NCBI GenBank assembly: GCA_022819825.1
Contig: JAJEGM010000047.1
Span: forward strand, 1-64,000
Direction: 5' to 3'
Length of the DNA stretch: 64,000 nt
Origin: Acidimicrobiia bacterium
GTDB lineage: Bacteria; Actinomycetota; Acidimicrobiia; Acidimicrobiales; Bin134
Position numbers and translations under genes: made by a program
Part shown: positions 25,109-33,309 of the stretch, piece after piece
How the letters are laid out: every line of letters starts with the position of its first letter
How positions within the stretch are numbered: the stretch's first letter is position 1
Notes under the pieces: generated by a model
Databases searched by the model: none
Told to the model about the DNA's origin: nothing
The model's input: only the letters and a program-made list of their open reading frames with translations

Positions 25109-25981
25109 TCAATCGAGCAGGGCGTCGGCGCGGACTCGTTCCTGTTCGGCGTGCTCGTGGGCAGGCAAAACGCGCCCAAAGAGCTGGCGGGTGCGCTCCA
25201 CGCGGCCGATCACGCCGGGCTCGGGGGTGTAGGCCAAAATGGTGGTGTGGCGGGGTCTTGACTTCTCCCCCACCCTGGTCACCCGATGCATCGAGAAGCG
25301 GCCCATGAAGATCTGGAGGTCGCCGGGGCGAAGATCCAGGGTTCTCACTCCGCGTCGGCCTCCGGCCAGCACCTCGGCGATAGCATCGAACCCCTCGTTG
25401 TCGGCTGATCGGATATTCGGCGCGTACTCGAACATGCCGCCTTCGTCGGCGGGCTGAACCAACACGGTGACCGTGAATTCATTGGTGTCGAAGTGCCAGG
25501 TCAGCTGCTGGCCCGGGTCACAGACGTTGGTGACCAGACGGGCCAGTGGATCGTCGTAGCAATACAGCGCCGGAATCTCCAGACAATCGGCGACGAAGCC
25601 AGCCACCTCCGGTGACCGAAACAGCATGTCGGTGGCAGAGTCCTGGTCCCAGGCATCCCCGGGGATGAAGCCGCTGGTGCGCTCGAGGAAGGTGTTCACC
25701 GGGTGATCGGACGGATAATCGGGGTTCACGGCGGTGTGGAAGTAGGGATTGATCACCTGGGTGGAGTAGTGGGTGGCCTTCTTGCGCTCAAGGACTTCTT
25801 CGTTGAGCAGCTCGATCGCTTCAGCCCGCACGAAGCCGCTGAGCACGGCGCAGCCCTCGGCCCTCAGGTCGCTCCGGGCACCGTCTACCACCGCTGTGTA
25901 TCGCGGTGAGGCCGGGTCGTGGATTGGAAATGCCTCCAATTCAACCAAGTCGGCCAGCGAAACCGGCGGGGTCGGTTTCAT
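25109..25981 (-). CDS. 2-oxoglutarate/Fe(II)-type dioxygenase (PhyH-like)
   Basis: A cupin-fold oxygenase of 290 residues. The metal site is H-x-D in TWHFDTNEFTVTVLV, with the distal His and following Arg in MGRFSMHRVTRVGE. Because the acidic ligand is present, it should hydroxylate rather than halogenate. The start ATG shares one base with the stop of the upstream dehydrogenase gene (TGATG), so the two are translated together and probably act on the same compound, perhaps a hydroxylated amino or organic acid. Substrate unknown. The gene ends 3 bases from the convergent smpB stop. Confidence 0.75.
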   Translation of the reverse strand: MKPTPPVSLADLVELEAFPIHDPASPRYTAVVDGARSDLRAEGCAVLSGFVRAEAIELLNEEVLERKKATHYSTQVINPYFHTAVNPDYPSDHPVNTFLERTSGFIPGDAWDQDSATDMLFRSPEVAGFVADCLEIPALYCYDDPLARLVTNVCDPGQQLTWHFDTNEFTVTVLVQPADEGGMFEYAPNIRSADNEGFDAIAEVLAGGRRGVRTLDLRPGDLQIFMGRFSMHRVTRVGEKSRPRHTTILAYTPEPGVIGRVERTRQLFGRVLPAHEHAEQERVRADALLD

Positions 25982-26913
25982 CACGCCTCCCAATGGGGTG
26001 TCCAGTCGCCATCGAGCTGCAAGCAGACACCGGCGTCGTCGGCAATACGCCGGGCCACGCACAGCTCGGCGGCGTCTACGCCGTAGCGCTGCGCGGCGCG
26101 CTCGAAAGCACTTCTAGCCGCGGCAGTCATGGGCAATTCGGCATTCACACCCGCCTCCAGCTCCCCGATCAGCCCCAGGTCTTTGAGGCACAGACCGAGC
26201 GGAAACGAGGGGTCGTAGTGGCCGGCGAAGATGCTCGGGGCGTCATGGCGGGCCACGAAGCTATCGCCAACGCTGTCACAGATGGCCTCCCACAGTGTTC
26301 GCAAGTCCACGTTGTTGGCCACCCCCACCGCCAGCCCCTCCCCCAGCGCGGCCGCAGCAACGAACCACAGCTGGTTGGTAACCAGCTTCACCACGTTTCC
26401 GGTGCCGAGAGGCCCGCACTCCAGCACATTGCCGAGATGTCTCAGCAATTCTCGGGCCGCGGCCACCGGTTCGGGATCGCCACCCGCGAACACTGTGAGC
26501 TGGCCCTGACGAGCTCCGTCCACTGCCCCGGTGACCGGAGCGTCCACCACCGACACACCCTCTGGGGCAGCCGCAGCCAACTCCAGCACCAGCTCTCGGC
26601 GGTTAGTGGTGAGATCCACCCACACCGCGCCCGGCTTCATGGCCGCCAAAGCGCCGTCAGGCCCGGCCATCACCTCTTCCACGTGGTGAGGCGCTGGCAG
26701 CGACGTCAACATGAAATCGGCGCCCTCAGCGCACTGGCGGGCCGACTTCCCCGCCTCCGCACCGGCCTCAACCGCGACACTCAGCGCCTCCTCGCTGAGA
26801 TCGAACGCAGTCACTGAGTAGCCCGCGGCCACCAGCCGCCGGCACATGGGCCCGCCCATCGTCCCCAACCCAACGAAACCAATCCGCAGCTGAGCCTCCT
26901 CTGATCCGGGCAC
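25981..26913 (-). CDS. NAD(P)-dependent 3-hydroxyisobutyrate dehydrogenase-like oxidoreductase
   Basis: A beta-hydroxyacid dehydrogenase of 310 residues. The Rossmann start RIGFVGLGTMGGPMCRRL, the substrate segment VVDAPVTGAVDGARQGQLTV and the catalytic Lys segment GNVVKLVTNQ are all present. Members oxidise 3-hydroxyisobutyrate or glycerate, or reduce tartronate semialdehyde. The first start in frame is GTG 26913. A GAGGAG run lies inside codons 5-6, so a later non-standard start cannot be excluded. It is coupled to the PhyH-like gene that follows and divergent from ssrA. Confidence 0.85.
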   Translation of the reverse strand: MPGSEEAQLRIGFVGLGTMGGPMCRRLVAAGYSVTAFDLSEEALSVAVEAGAEAGKSARQCAEGADFMLTSLPAPHHVEEVMAGPDGALAAMKPGAVWVDLTTNRRELVLELAAAAPEGVSVVDAPVTGAVDGARQGQLTVFAGGDPEPVAAARELLRHLGNVLECGPLGTGNVVKLVTNQLWFVAAAALGEGLAVGVANNVDLRTLWEAICDSVGDSFVARHDAPSIFAGHYDPSFPLGLCLKDLGLIGELEAGVNAELPMTAAARSAFERAAQRYGVDAAELCVARRIADDAGVCLQLDGDWTPHWEA

Positions 26914-26982
26914 CTCGCCCTACCCGGTTATTGGCGAGAAATCTAGCCCAGAATCCCCGCAGCGTCGGACCTCTTCAGCCGA

Positions 26983-27010
26983 GCTAAGCCCGTCAAGAGA
27001 CGGACTTAGC
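26983..27010. other. Perfectly placed hairpin between the dehydrogenase promoter region and ssrA
   Basis: GCTAAGCCCGTC (26983-26994) pairs with GACGGACTTAGC (26999-27010) with one mismatch over 12 bp and a 4-base loop AAGA. It lies 70 bases after the start region of the minus-strand dehydrogenase and 70 bases before tmRNA. It could be an operator, an insulating terminator or a processing signal; no T tract follows on either strand. Confidence 0.5.
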
Positions 27011-27080
27011 GACCAAATCCTGGGGATCGCTGTCGCGCCGGGCCGGTATCATGGCGGGGCACCTTGACAACTGTGCACAC

Positions 27081-27466
27081 GGGGCTGATCGGTTTCGACG
27101 TTGGGACCGGGGGCTGCGCTGTGCGACCCGAGTTGCTCAGACTCGCAAAACGGGGCAACCAACTAAACGGCAACGACCGTGAACTTCTCGCAGCCTGATC
27201 TTTCTGGCCTAGAGAAGAACCGCGACCGGTAACGGCACGCGGGGCCGGTCCACCGCAGCCCGGCAACAGAAGCGGTGGAGACAGTAGGGACAGACCACTG
27301 ACGGCGGGAAAGACCGCTGGCTCCGGGGAACAGACCCGGTGGCGGGCCCCCTAGCGGGGGCCGCCCGACCCGGCGGTGCGGCTGCCATCGACGCCACACA
27401 CCGGGAATGGTCGTATCGCAGACAGGTCTCGCCCAGCGGACGGGGGTTCGATTCCCCCCAGCTCCA
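27081..27466 (+). ncRNA. ssrA: Transfer-messenger RNA (tmRNA)
   Basis: The 5' end GGGGCTGATCGGTTTCGACG is the universal tmRNA start. The 3' end carries the T arm CGGGGGTTCGATTCCCCC and CAGCTCCA, which pairs with GGGGCTG to make the tRNA-like acceptor; the CCA is not encoded. The mRNA-like part reads from GCA at 27145 to TGA at 27196-27198 and gives the tag AKRGNQLNGNDRELLAA, 17 residues ending in the expected hydrophobic-Ala-Ala degradation signal. It is the one-piece form. With SmpB nearby it rescues stalled ribosomes. The resume codon is inferred from the preceding CAGACTC context. Confidence 0.95.
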
Positions 27467-27500
27467 CTCGGCTGGTTCAGCAATGTGCCTGGTGGGGGCG

Positions 27501-28130
27501 TTAGATCTCGGTGGCTCGCCAGCAGTACCAGGCGGCGACGCTGCGGTAGGGGCGGAACTGCTCGCCGAGCGAGTCAAGTTCCTCGGCGGTGGGGGGCTCG
27601 GTCCAGCCGTGGGCCAGGCCGTACCCTTTGCGGACTCCGAAGTCGCCCACCGGCCACACATCCAGGCGGCGGAGCGAGAAGATCAAGAACATATGAGCCG
27701 TCCAGGTGCCGATGCCCCAGACCTGGCTGAGCCGGTCGACCACTTCTTGATCTGACAGCCGCCCAAGCTTGGCCAAGTCCAGTAAGCCCTGCTCGCAGTG
27801 TGCGGCAAGGTCGAGCATCGCCCGGGTCTTGGCCCCCGACAACCCTGCTTCTCGCAGCGGCTGCTCGCCCAGCGCCAGCACCGCATCCGGTGCCCACTCC
27901 GACGCCTGCTCCCGCACCCGACCCCAAATGGCCCCGGCCGCCTTGCCAGCCAGTTGCTGATAAGCGATCTCGCGGCTCAGCACCTCGAACCGCTCCCCCA
28001 CGGCGGGCTTGGGGCCAAATCGGGCCGGACCGAACCGCTGCACGAGTCCGGCCATCACCTTCGAGGTCTGGGCCAACGCATGGCTGGCCTCGGTCAAGCT
28101 CACTGTGGCCACAACCTGCTCCGGTGACAA
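27501..28130 (-). CDS. AlkA-like DNA-3-methyladenine glycosylase (HhH-GPD)
   Basis: A base-excision repair glycosylase of the HhH-GPD superfamily, about 209 residues, lacking the N-terminal domain of E. coli AlkA. VLSREIAYQQLAGKAAGAIW is the family's opening helix. The helix-hairpin-helix lies near SQVWGIGTWTAHMFLIF, and the catalytic Asp is in WPVGDFGVRKGYGL. It should remove alkylated purines. The first start in frame is TTG 28130, but GTG codons six to ten residues further in are equally plausible. It is downstream of corC on the same strand. Confidence 0.85.
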   Translation of the reverse strand: MSPEQVVATVSLTEASHALAQTSKVMAGLVQRFGPARFGPKPAVGERFEVLSREIAYQQLAGKAAGAIWGRVREQASEWAPDAVLALGEQPLREAGLSGAKTRAMLDLAAHCEQGLLDLAKLGRLSDQEVVDRLSQVWGIGTWTAHMFLIFSLRRLDVWPVGDFGVRKGYGLAHGWTEPPTAEELDSLGEQFRPYRSVAAWYCWRATEI

Positions 28131-28140
28131 TTCGGGCGGG

Positions 28141-28983
28141 TCAGGTCTGGGCCGGGTCGGGAACCGGTTTCACGATAACCCGGGCGATGCGCCGCCCGGT
28201 CACCCGCTCCACCAACAGCTCCCAGCCGTCCACCACCAGCGTCTCCCCCTCTTCGGGCACATGGCCCAGAGTGTTGAAGATCAGGCCGCCCACCGTGTCC
28301 CAATCGCCGTTGGGCAGGGGCGCGTCCAGCACTTCGCTGAGCTCGTCAATGGGCACCCGCCCATTGACCCGCACCGTGCCGGTCGCCACCCGCTCGATCA
28401 TGGGCTCCTCCACATCGAACTCGTCGACGATCTCGCCCACCAGCTCCTCGATGAGGTCTTCCAGCGTGACCACTCCGGCGGTGCCGCCGTATTCGTCCAC
28501 CACGATGGCGATATGGAACTTCTCGGCCTGCATCTCCCGCAGCAGAAGGGATATTCGCTTGGTCTCGGGCACGAAGCGGGGAGCTCGGGCCACCGCTACT
28601 GCGGGAGAACCGGGACCCTGGTCCCGCTCGGCGCGCATCAGGTCTTTGGCGTGGACCACTCCCACCACGTCGTCGATGCCCTCGGCGTACACCGGCACCC
28701 GGCTATAGCCGTGCTCGATGACGATGGCGATGGCCTCTTCCACCGTGTGCTGATTGCTCATCGCCACCGTGTCGGTGCGGGGCACCATCACCTCTCGAAC
28801 CACCGTGTCGCCAAACTCGATAATCTGGCCGATCAGCTCCCGCTCCTCGGGCTCAATGGCGTCCGACGCTTCGGCCGCTTCGGCCATGGCCAGCAGCTCT
28901 TCCTCGGAGACTTGCGGCGCCTCCCGACGCCAACTGGCCCGCACCAGCCGCCGCAGGAGATTGAATCGGCCGAGAACGCTCAT
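28141..28983 (-). CDS. CorC/hemolysin-family CBS-domain protein
   Basis: A 280-residue protein with a tandem CBS pair (REVMVPRTDTVAMS near residue 62, VVGVVHAKDLMRAE) and the linker IAIVVDEYGGTAGVVTLEDL. It ends in a transporter-associated CorC_HlyC domain (VNGRVPIDELSEVLD). The N-terminal membrane domain (DUF21) of the larger relatives is absent. Such soluble CorC proteins sit next to ybeY in many bacteria and are linked to magnesium or cobalt handling. The start ATG overlaps the ybeY stop by four bases. Confidence 0.88.
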   Translation of the reverse strand: MSVLGRFNLLRRLVRASWRREAPQVSEEELLAMAEAAEASDAIEPEERELIGQIIEFGDTVVREVMVPRTDTVAMSNQHTVEEAIAIVIEHGYSRVPVYAEGIDDVVGVVHAKDLMRAERDQGPGSPAVAVARAPRFVPETKRISLLLREMQAEKFHIAIVVDEYGGTAGVVTLEDLIEELVGEIVDEFDVEEPMIERVATGTVRVNGRVPIDELSEVLDAPLPNGDWDTVGGLIFNTLGHVPEEGETLVVDGWELLVERVTGRRIARVIVKPVPDPAQT

Positions 28984-29513
28984 CGCGACCCCGCCTGTGA
29001 CCCCGCCAGCGCGTCCGAAGCCGGTGCCCTCGCCAGCAGCTCCTGCTCCCGTTGCTCCATCACCTGGGCGTCGTTGTCGTCGAGGTGGTCGTAGCCCAAC
29101 AGGTGCAGAGCGCCGTGTACTACCAGCAAGGCCAGTTCGTCGTCGACGGTCCTGCCGTGGGCCTCAGCGTTGGACGCGGCCACCGAGGGGCAGATCACCA
29201 CGTCGCCCACCAGTCGGGGCTCGTTGTCAGCTCGGGGGGCGCTGCCGTCGTCGGCGCCAAAGGCCAGCACATCGGTGGGCCGGTCGATGCCCCGGTACGC
29301 GGCGTTGAGGGCGGCCATCTCGTCGGCGGGCACGAACGACAGCCCCGCCTCCCAGGGGGCGACTATCCGTTCTTCGGCCAGAACCCGGCGAAGCAGCCCG
29401 GCCCAGCGGTCTTGGGCCACGAGCAGATCTTGTTGGCGGTCGGACACCACGACCACCTCTTGATAAGAGTCAGAGTCGCCGGGTCTCGGGCCGGAGTCGC
29501 CGTCGGCCATCAC
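28980..29513 (-). CDS. ybeY: Endoribonuclease YbeY
   Basis: A metal-dependent RNase acting in rRNA maturation and ribosome quality control. The zinc motif is VHGALHLLGYDHLDD, with three His, near residue 140. AALNAAYRGIDRPTDVLAF is the other conserved block. The first 20 residues are polar and poorly conserved, so a start inside the N-terminus is possible. The gene overlaps phoH before it and corC after it by four bases each. Confidence 0.93.
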   Translation of the reverse strand: MMADGDSGPRPGDSDSYQEVVVVSDRQQDLLVAQDRWAGLLRRVLAEERIVAPWEAGLSFVPADEMAALNAAYRGIDRPTDVLAFGADDGSAPRADNEPRLVGDVVICPSVAASNAEAHGRTVDDELALLVVHGALHLLGYDHLDDNDAQVMEQREQELLARAPASDALAGSQAGSR

Positions 29514-30457
29514 TGCTCGGCCCGCTCGTAGGCGTTCACAATGTCGGCCACGATGGGGTGGCGAACCACATCGCGAGAACTCAGATGGATGAACGACAGG
29601 CCGTCGATGCCGACCAGGATCTTCTCCAGAGAGACCAGCCCGCTGCGGCCCCCCTCGACGTCCACCTGGGTCACGTCGCCGGTCACCACGGCTTTGGAGC
29701 CGAACCCGATGCGGGTCAAGAACATCTTCATCTGCTCGGGGGTGGTGTTCTGGGCCTCATCCAGAATGATGAAGCTGTCATTGAGGGTGCGGCCTCGCAT
29801 GTAGGCCAGCGGGGCGATCTCGATCACCCCTCGATCGATCAGCGATTGCACTTCCTCGGTGTCGAGCATGTCGTAGAGGGCATCGTAGAGCGGGCGCAGA
29901 TAGGGATCGACCTTGGCAATCATGTCACCGGGCAGAAACCCCAAGCGCTCCCCTGCTTCCACCGCGGGCCGAGTAAGAATGATCCGCTCCACGCTCTGAG
30001 CCTTCAGTTCCCGCACCGCGGTGGCCACGGCCAGCCAGCTCTTGCCGGTGCCAGCCGGGCCGATGCTGAAGGTGATGATGTTGCTCCGCATGGCGTCGAC
30101 GTAGCGGCGCTGGCCACCCGATTGGGGCCGGATCACCCGACCCCGCCCCGACCTCAGCACGTCGGTGTCCATCACACCCGAGGGGCTCTCATCGGCCTCC
30201 ACCATCTTGATCGCCCGACCCAGCGTGCGGGAATCGAGTTGGTGGCCGCCCTGCACCAGCAGGATCATCTCATCGAAGAGGCCGGCCACCCGGTCGGCGC
30301 TTTGGCCCGACACCGTGATCCGGTTGCCCCGCACGAAGATGTCGGCATCGGGGAACGACTGCTCGATCTGGCGAAGATGCTGATCGCGCTCGCCCAATAG
30401 GGCTGCCATGAGCCCATTGCGCGGGATGTCTATGGTGACCGGCGCTGCGGTGGTCAT
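29510..30457 (-). CDS. phoH: PhoH-family ATPase
   Basis: A PhoH-like P-loop NTPase of 315 residues. Walker A is SIGPAGTGKSWLAVATAV near residue 135, and the Walker B region is FIILDEAQNTTPEQMKMFL followed by KAVVTGDVTQVD. An N-terminal KH-like segment (FVRGNRITVSGQSADRVAG) precedes the ATPase. It is translated together with ybeY, a conserved pairing suggesting a role in RNA processing. The ATG at 30457 directly abuts the stop of the HTH gene. Confidence 0.92.
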   Translation of the reverse strand: MTTAAPVTIDIPRNGLMAALLGERDQHLRQIEQSFPDADIFVRGNRITVSGQSADRVAGLFDEMILLVQGGHQLDSRTLGRAIKMVEADESPSGVMDTDVLRSGRGRVIRPQSGGQRRYVDAMRSNIITFSIGPAGTGKSWLAVATAVRELKAQSVERIILTRPAVEAGERLGFLPGDMIAKVDPYLRPLYDALYDMLDTEEVQSLIDRGVIEIAPLAYMRGRTLNDSFIILDEAQNTTPEQMKMFLTRIGFGSKAVVTGDVTQVDVEGGRSGLVSLEKILVGIDGLSFIHLSSRDVVRHPIVADIVNAYERAEQ

Positions 30458-30727
30458 TCAGGACTCAGCGCCTGCATCGCCTTCCTCTCCCTTATCGGCG
30501 CTGCCGACAGAGACAGGGTCGGGATACAGATGGCCGAGTGTGCCGGGCTCGATGCGGCTGCTCTCGACGAAAGCATCCACATCGGCCTGCTTGACCCGGA
30601 TTACCCGGCCCATTCGATAGGCGGGCAAACCCCCCTCATTGATGAACCGGTACAGCGTTCGCGTAGTGATACCAAGCCGCTTTGCCGCGGTCTCGGTGTT
30701 CAGCCACTCAATCTGGGCGTCGCTCAT
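30458..30727 (-). CDS. Excisionase/MerR-type helix-turn-helix protein
   Basis: An 89-residue DNA-binding protein. EWLNTETAAKRLGITTRTLY is the helix-turn-helix and FINEGGLPAYRMGRVIRVKQ the wing, as in the excisionase family. The remaining 35 residues are acidic and unstructured. I used ATG 30727 (MSDAQIEWL). Its stop abuts the phoH start, so it heads the phoH-ybeY-corC group and may regulate it. Similar small HTH proteins next to phoH are common in actinobacteria. Confidence 0.82.
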   Translation of the reverse strand: MSDAQIEWLNTETAAKRLGITTRTLYRFINEGGLPAYRMGRVIRVKQADVDAFVESSRIEPGTLGHLYPDPVSVGSADKGEEGDAGAES

Positions 30728-30829
30728 CTGCCCACACTCTATCCTGTTGCCCCGCCTTCGCACCCAAAAAACTTTGGACTGGCTTCAATCGGGCACTCGA
30801 CCACGGCAAAGACCGACTTTCGAAGTCTC

Positions 30830-31609
30830 TCATATCGCTTCGCTCGGCGGCGACGGGTCGTTGGCGTGGCGCAGCATTTGCACTGCGCTGACGATGAGCA
30901 AGATGGCGAACAAGATGCCCGACAAACGTGGGCTGAGAGCACTGGCACCCAGTGCGCCTACGAAAGCCGAGGCCACCCCAGATGTACCGACAGTGAGCGC
31001 CGACTTGGGGTCGATGTTGCCGGAGCGGCGATTCCGAAGGGTGCCGACAATTGCCGTGGGCAGAATCACCAGCAATGAGGTGCCCTTGGCGGTGGGGTCG
31101 ACAAAGCCGAACAGCAAGATCAGAGCCGGAATCATGATCACGCCGCCACCCACCCCCATAGTGCCCGACAACAGCCCGGTGGCCAGGCCGCAGGCCACAT
31201 AGGCAAAGGCCAAGGCCACGGTGATGTCGCTGTGGCCGTCGGTATCGGGGGCGATGGCCAAGAAGCGGGCCGCGGTGGCCAACAGCAGCAGGGCGAAGCC
31301 AACCCGAAGCGACCGGATCGGAACCCGATCGAGCAGTGAAGTGCCGAAGGTGACCCCTACCGAGGCGCCGGCGAAGATCAGCAGACCGGGCGCCCAGGCC
31401 ACCGAGCCCTCGAGCAGGAATCCGCCCAGGGCGGAGGCGGAAATGAGCACCATGGCGCCCAGTGAAGTGCCATGGGCTCGGCGCTGCTCCATGCCCAACA
31501 GCAGCACCAGGCAAGGCACCATGAGGATCCCGCCGCCCACTCCGAACAGCCCGGACAGAAAACCGGTGGCCACTCCGACCCCGATTGGCCCCCACTTGGG
31601 GTTGTTCAT
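30830..31609 (-). CDS. TauE/SafE-family membrane transporter
   Basis: An inner-membrane protein of about 259 residues with seven or eight hydrophobic segments. It has the internal duplication typical of the family: FLSGLFGVGGGILMVPCLVL and LLSGTMGVGGGVIMIPALIL open the two halves. Members export sulfite, sulfoacetate or other organosulfur anions. I chose ATG 31609 (MNNPKWGPIG), but another ATG at 31645 starts an almost identical peptide (MNKSKWG), so the start was duplicated. It is downstream of the acyl-CoA ligase, possibly in the same operon. Confidence 0.85.
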   Translation of the reverse strand: MNNPKWGPIGVGVATGFLSGLFGVGGGILMVPCLVLLLGMEQRRAHGTSLGAMVLISASALGGFLLEGSVAWAPGLLIFAGASVGVTFGTSLLDRVPIRSLRVGFALLLLATAARFLAIAPDTDGHSDITVALAFAYVACGLATGLLSGTMGVGGGVIMIPALILLFGFVDPTAKGTSLLVILPTAIVGTLRNRRSGNIDPKSALTVGTSGVASAFVGALGASALSPRLSGILFAILLIVSAVQMLRHANDPSPPSEAI

Positions 31610-31685
31610 GAGGTGGCCACCCCGACCCCACTTCGACTTGTTCATGACATGGCGATGATTGCAGTGTCAGGGGCTATAACAGCAG

Positions 31686-33263
31686 TCAATCGGCGGCTGC
31701 CTGCTCGCGGAGCACGTACTTCAGCACTTTGCCCGATGCGTTGAGCGGGAGGGCGTCGGCGAATCGCACCCGGCGGGGCACCTTGTAGTTGGCCATCTCG
31801 TCGCGGCACCAGGCGATGACTTCCGTTTCGGAGAGCTCGGCTCCGGGAGCGGGCACCACGGTGGCCACCGCCACCTCGCCGAGCCGGTCGTCGGGCATCC
31901 CGATCACCGCCACCTGCCCGATCTGGGGGTGGGCCAGCATGATGTTCTCGATCTCGGCCGGATAGGCGTTGAACCCGCCGACGATGAACATGTCCTTCTT
32001 TCGGTCGGTGATGTCGATATTGCCCTGCTCGTCCATCACCCCGATGTCGCCGGTGTGGAGCCAGCCGTCGGCGTCGATGGTCTCGGCGGTCTGCTCGGGG
32101 TCGTCCAGGTAGCCCAGCATCACGTTGTAGCCCCGCACCACGATCTCACCGGGTTCGCCTCGGGGCATCTCGTTGCCGTCGTCGTCCACAATCTGCACCT
32201 CCACGTCGGGTATTGCCCGGCCCGAGGTGTTGGCGATGGTCTCGGGGTCGTCGTCGTGGCGGCACATGGTGGCGATGCCCGATCCCTCGGTGAGGCCGTA
32301 GCCGGTGACGATGGTCTCGAACCCCAGTCGGGCCCGCATCTGGAGGATCATCTCCACCGGGATGACGGCTGCCCCGGTGACTGCCAGCCGCAGGGTGGAC
32401 ATGTCGAAGCTGTCCAGGTCGGGGTGGTTCAAGATGGTCTGGTAGATGGCCGGTGGACCGGGGAGCATGGAAATGCGCTCTTCGGGCACCCGGGCCATCA
32501 CCGAGGGGACGTCGAACACCGCGTGGGGGATGTTGGTGGCCCCGGTCATGAGACAGGCCAAGATGCCGGAGTTGAGGCCGAAGGCGTGGAAATAGGGATT
32601 GACGATCAGATAGCGGTCGCCGGCCCGCAAGCCGATCACGTCACACCACGATTGGAATCCCCGGCAGATGGCGGAGTGGATGAGCATGGCCCCCTTGGGC
32701 AGGCCGGTGGTGCCCGAGGTGAACATGATGTGGCACAGGTCGTCGCCGCTCACCCCAGCCGCCCGGGCATCGCCGTCGGCCTCGGCCACCTGATCGGCCC
32801 GTTCCAGGAACTGGGCGAAGCCAGTGGTGCCCTCGGGGACGATCCCCCGCAGTACCACGATCTCGTCGAGGCTGCGGCCGCCGTCGGCGTCGCGCAGCAG
32901 CGCCACATAGTCGGTGTCCAAGAAGTCGGTGACCGTGAACAGGATGCGGGCCCCCGACTTCTGGAGGATGAAGTCGGCCTCCCGGCCCTTGAACCGGGTG
33001 TTCACCGGCACCAGCACGCCCCCGGCCAGATGGACTCCCAGGCCGGCCACCACCCACTCCCAGATGTTGGGGGCCCACACTGCCACCCGGTCGCCGGGCT
33101 CGATGCCCGAGGCCATCAGTGCCCGGGCCGAGGCCCGGACGCGATCTCGCAGCTCGGGGAAGGTCCAGCGCACTTCGCCGTCCACCAGCGCCTCCAGATC
33201 GGGGAACCGCTGGGCGGCGTCGTCAACCAACTCGCAGATGGTGGTCCACGGGGCATCGGACAT
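31686..33263 (-). CDS. Acyl-CoA synthetase (AMP-forming), FadD3-like
   Basis: An ANL-superfamily ligase of 525 residues that activates a carboxylic acid to its CoA ester. The P-loop-like motif is IMFTSGTTGLPKGAMLIH, A5 is GYGLTEGSG, A7 is GWLHTGDIG, and the C-terminal Lys lies in NASGKVLKYVLRE. The N-terminal part and ADFILQKSGARILFTVTDF resemble FadD3-type ligases acting on steroid-derived or branched acids, but the substrate cannot be fixed from sequence. It follows a CaiB-type CoA-transferase and a binding protein, suggesting uptake and activation of one acid. Confidence 0.88.
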   Translation of the reverse strand: MSDAPWTTICELVDDAAQRFPDLEALVDGEVRWTFPELRDRVRASARALMASGIEPGDRVAVWAPNIWEWVVAGLGVHLAGGVLVPVNTRFKGREADFILQKSGARILFTVTDFLDTDYVALLRDADGGRSLDEIVVLRGIVPEGTTGFAQFLERADQVAEADGDARAAGVSGDDLCHIMFTSGTTGLPKGAMLIHSAICRGFQSWCDVIGLRAGDRYLIVNPYFHAFGLNSGILACLMTGATNIPHAVFDVPSVMARVPEERISMLPGPPAIYQTILNHPDLDSFDMSTLRLAVTGAAVIPVEMILQMRARLGFETIVTGYGLTEGSGIATMCRHDDDPETIANTSGRAIPDVEVQIVDDDGNEMPRGEPGEIVVRGYNVMLGYLDDPEQTAETIDADGWLHTGDIGVMDEQGNIDITDRKKDMFIVGGFNAYPAEIENIMLAHPQIGQVAVIGMPDDRLGEVAVATVVPAPGAELSETEVIAWCRDEMANYKVPRRVRFADALPLNASGKVLKYVLREQAAAD

Positions 33264-33309
33264 GGCTGCGACCCTAATTCACTGCTTTCGGTTCATCGGA
33301 GTTGGCCGG

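Noticed and set aside
25109-25981. Halogenase of the BesD/HalD type
   Set aside because: The metal motif is H-x-D, with the acidic ligand present; halogenases have Gly or Ala there.
27064-27069. TTGACA as the -35 of the ssrA promoter
   Set aside because: It lies only 12-17 bases before the mature 5' end, too close for a -35 box unless the precursor starts inside the gene.
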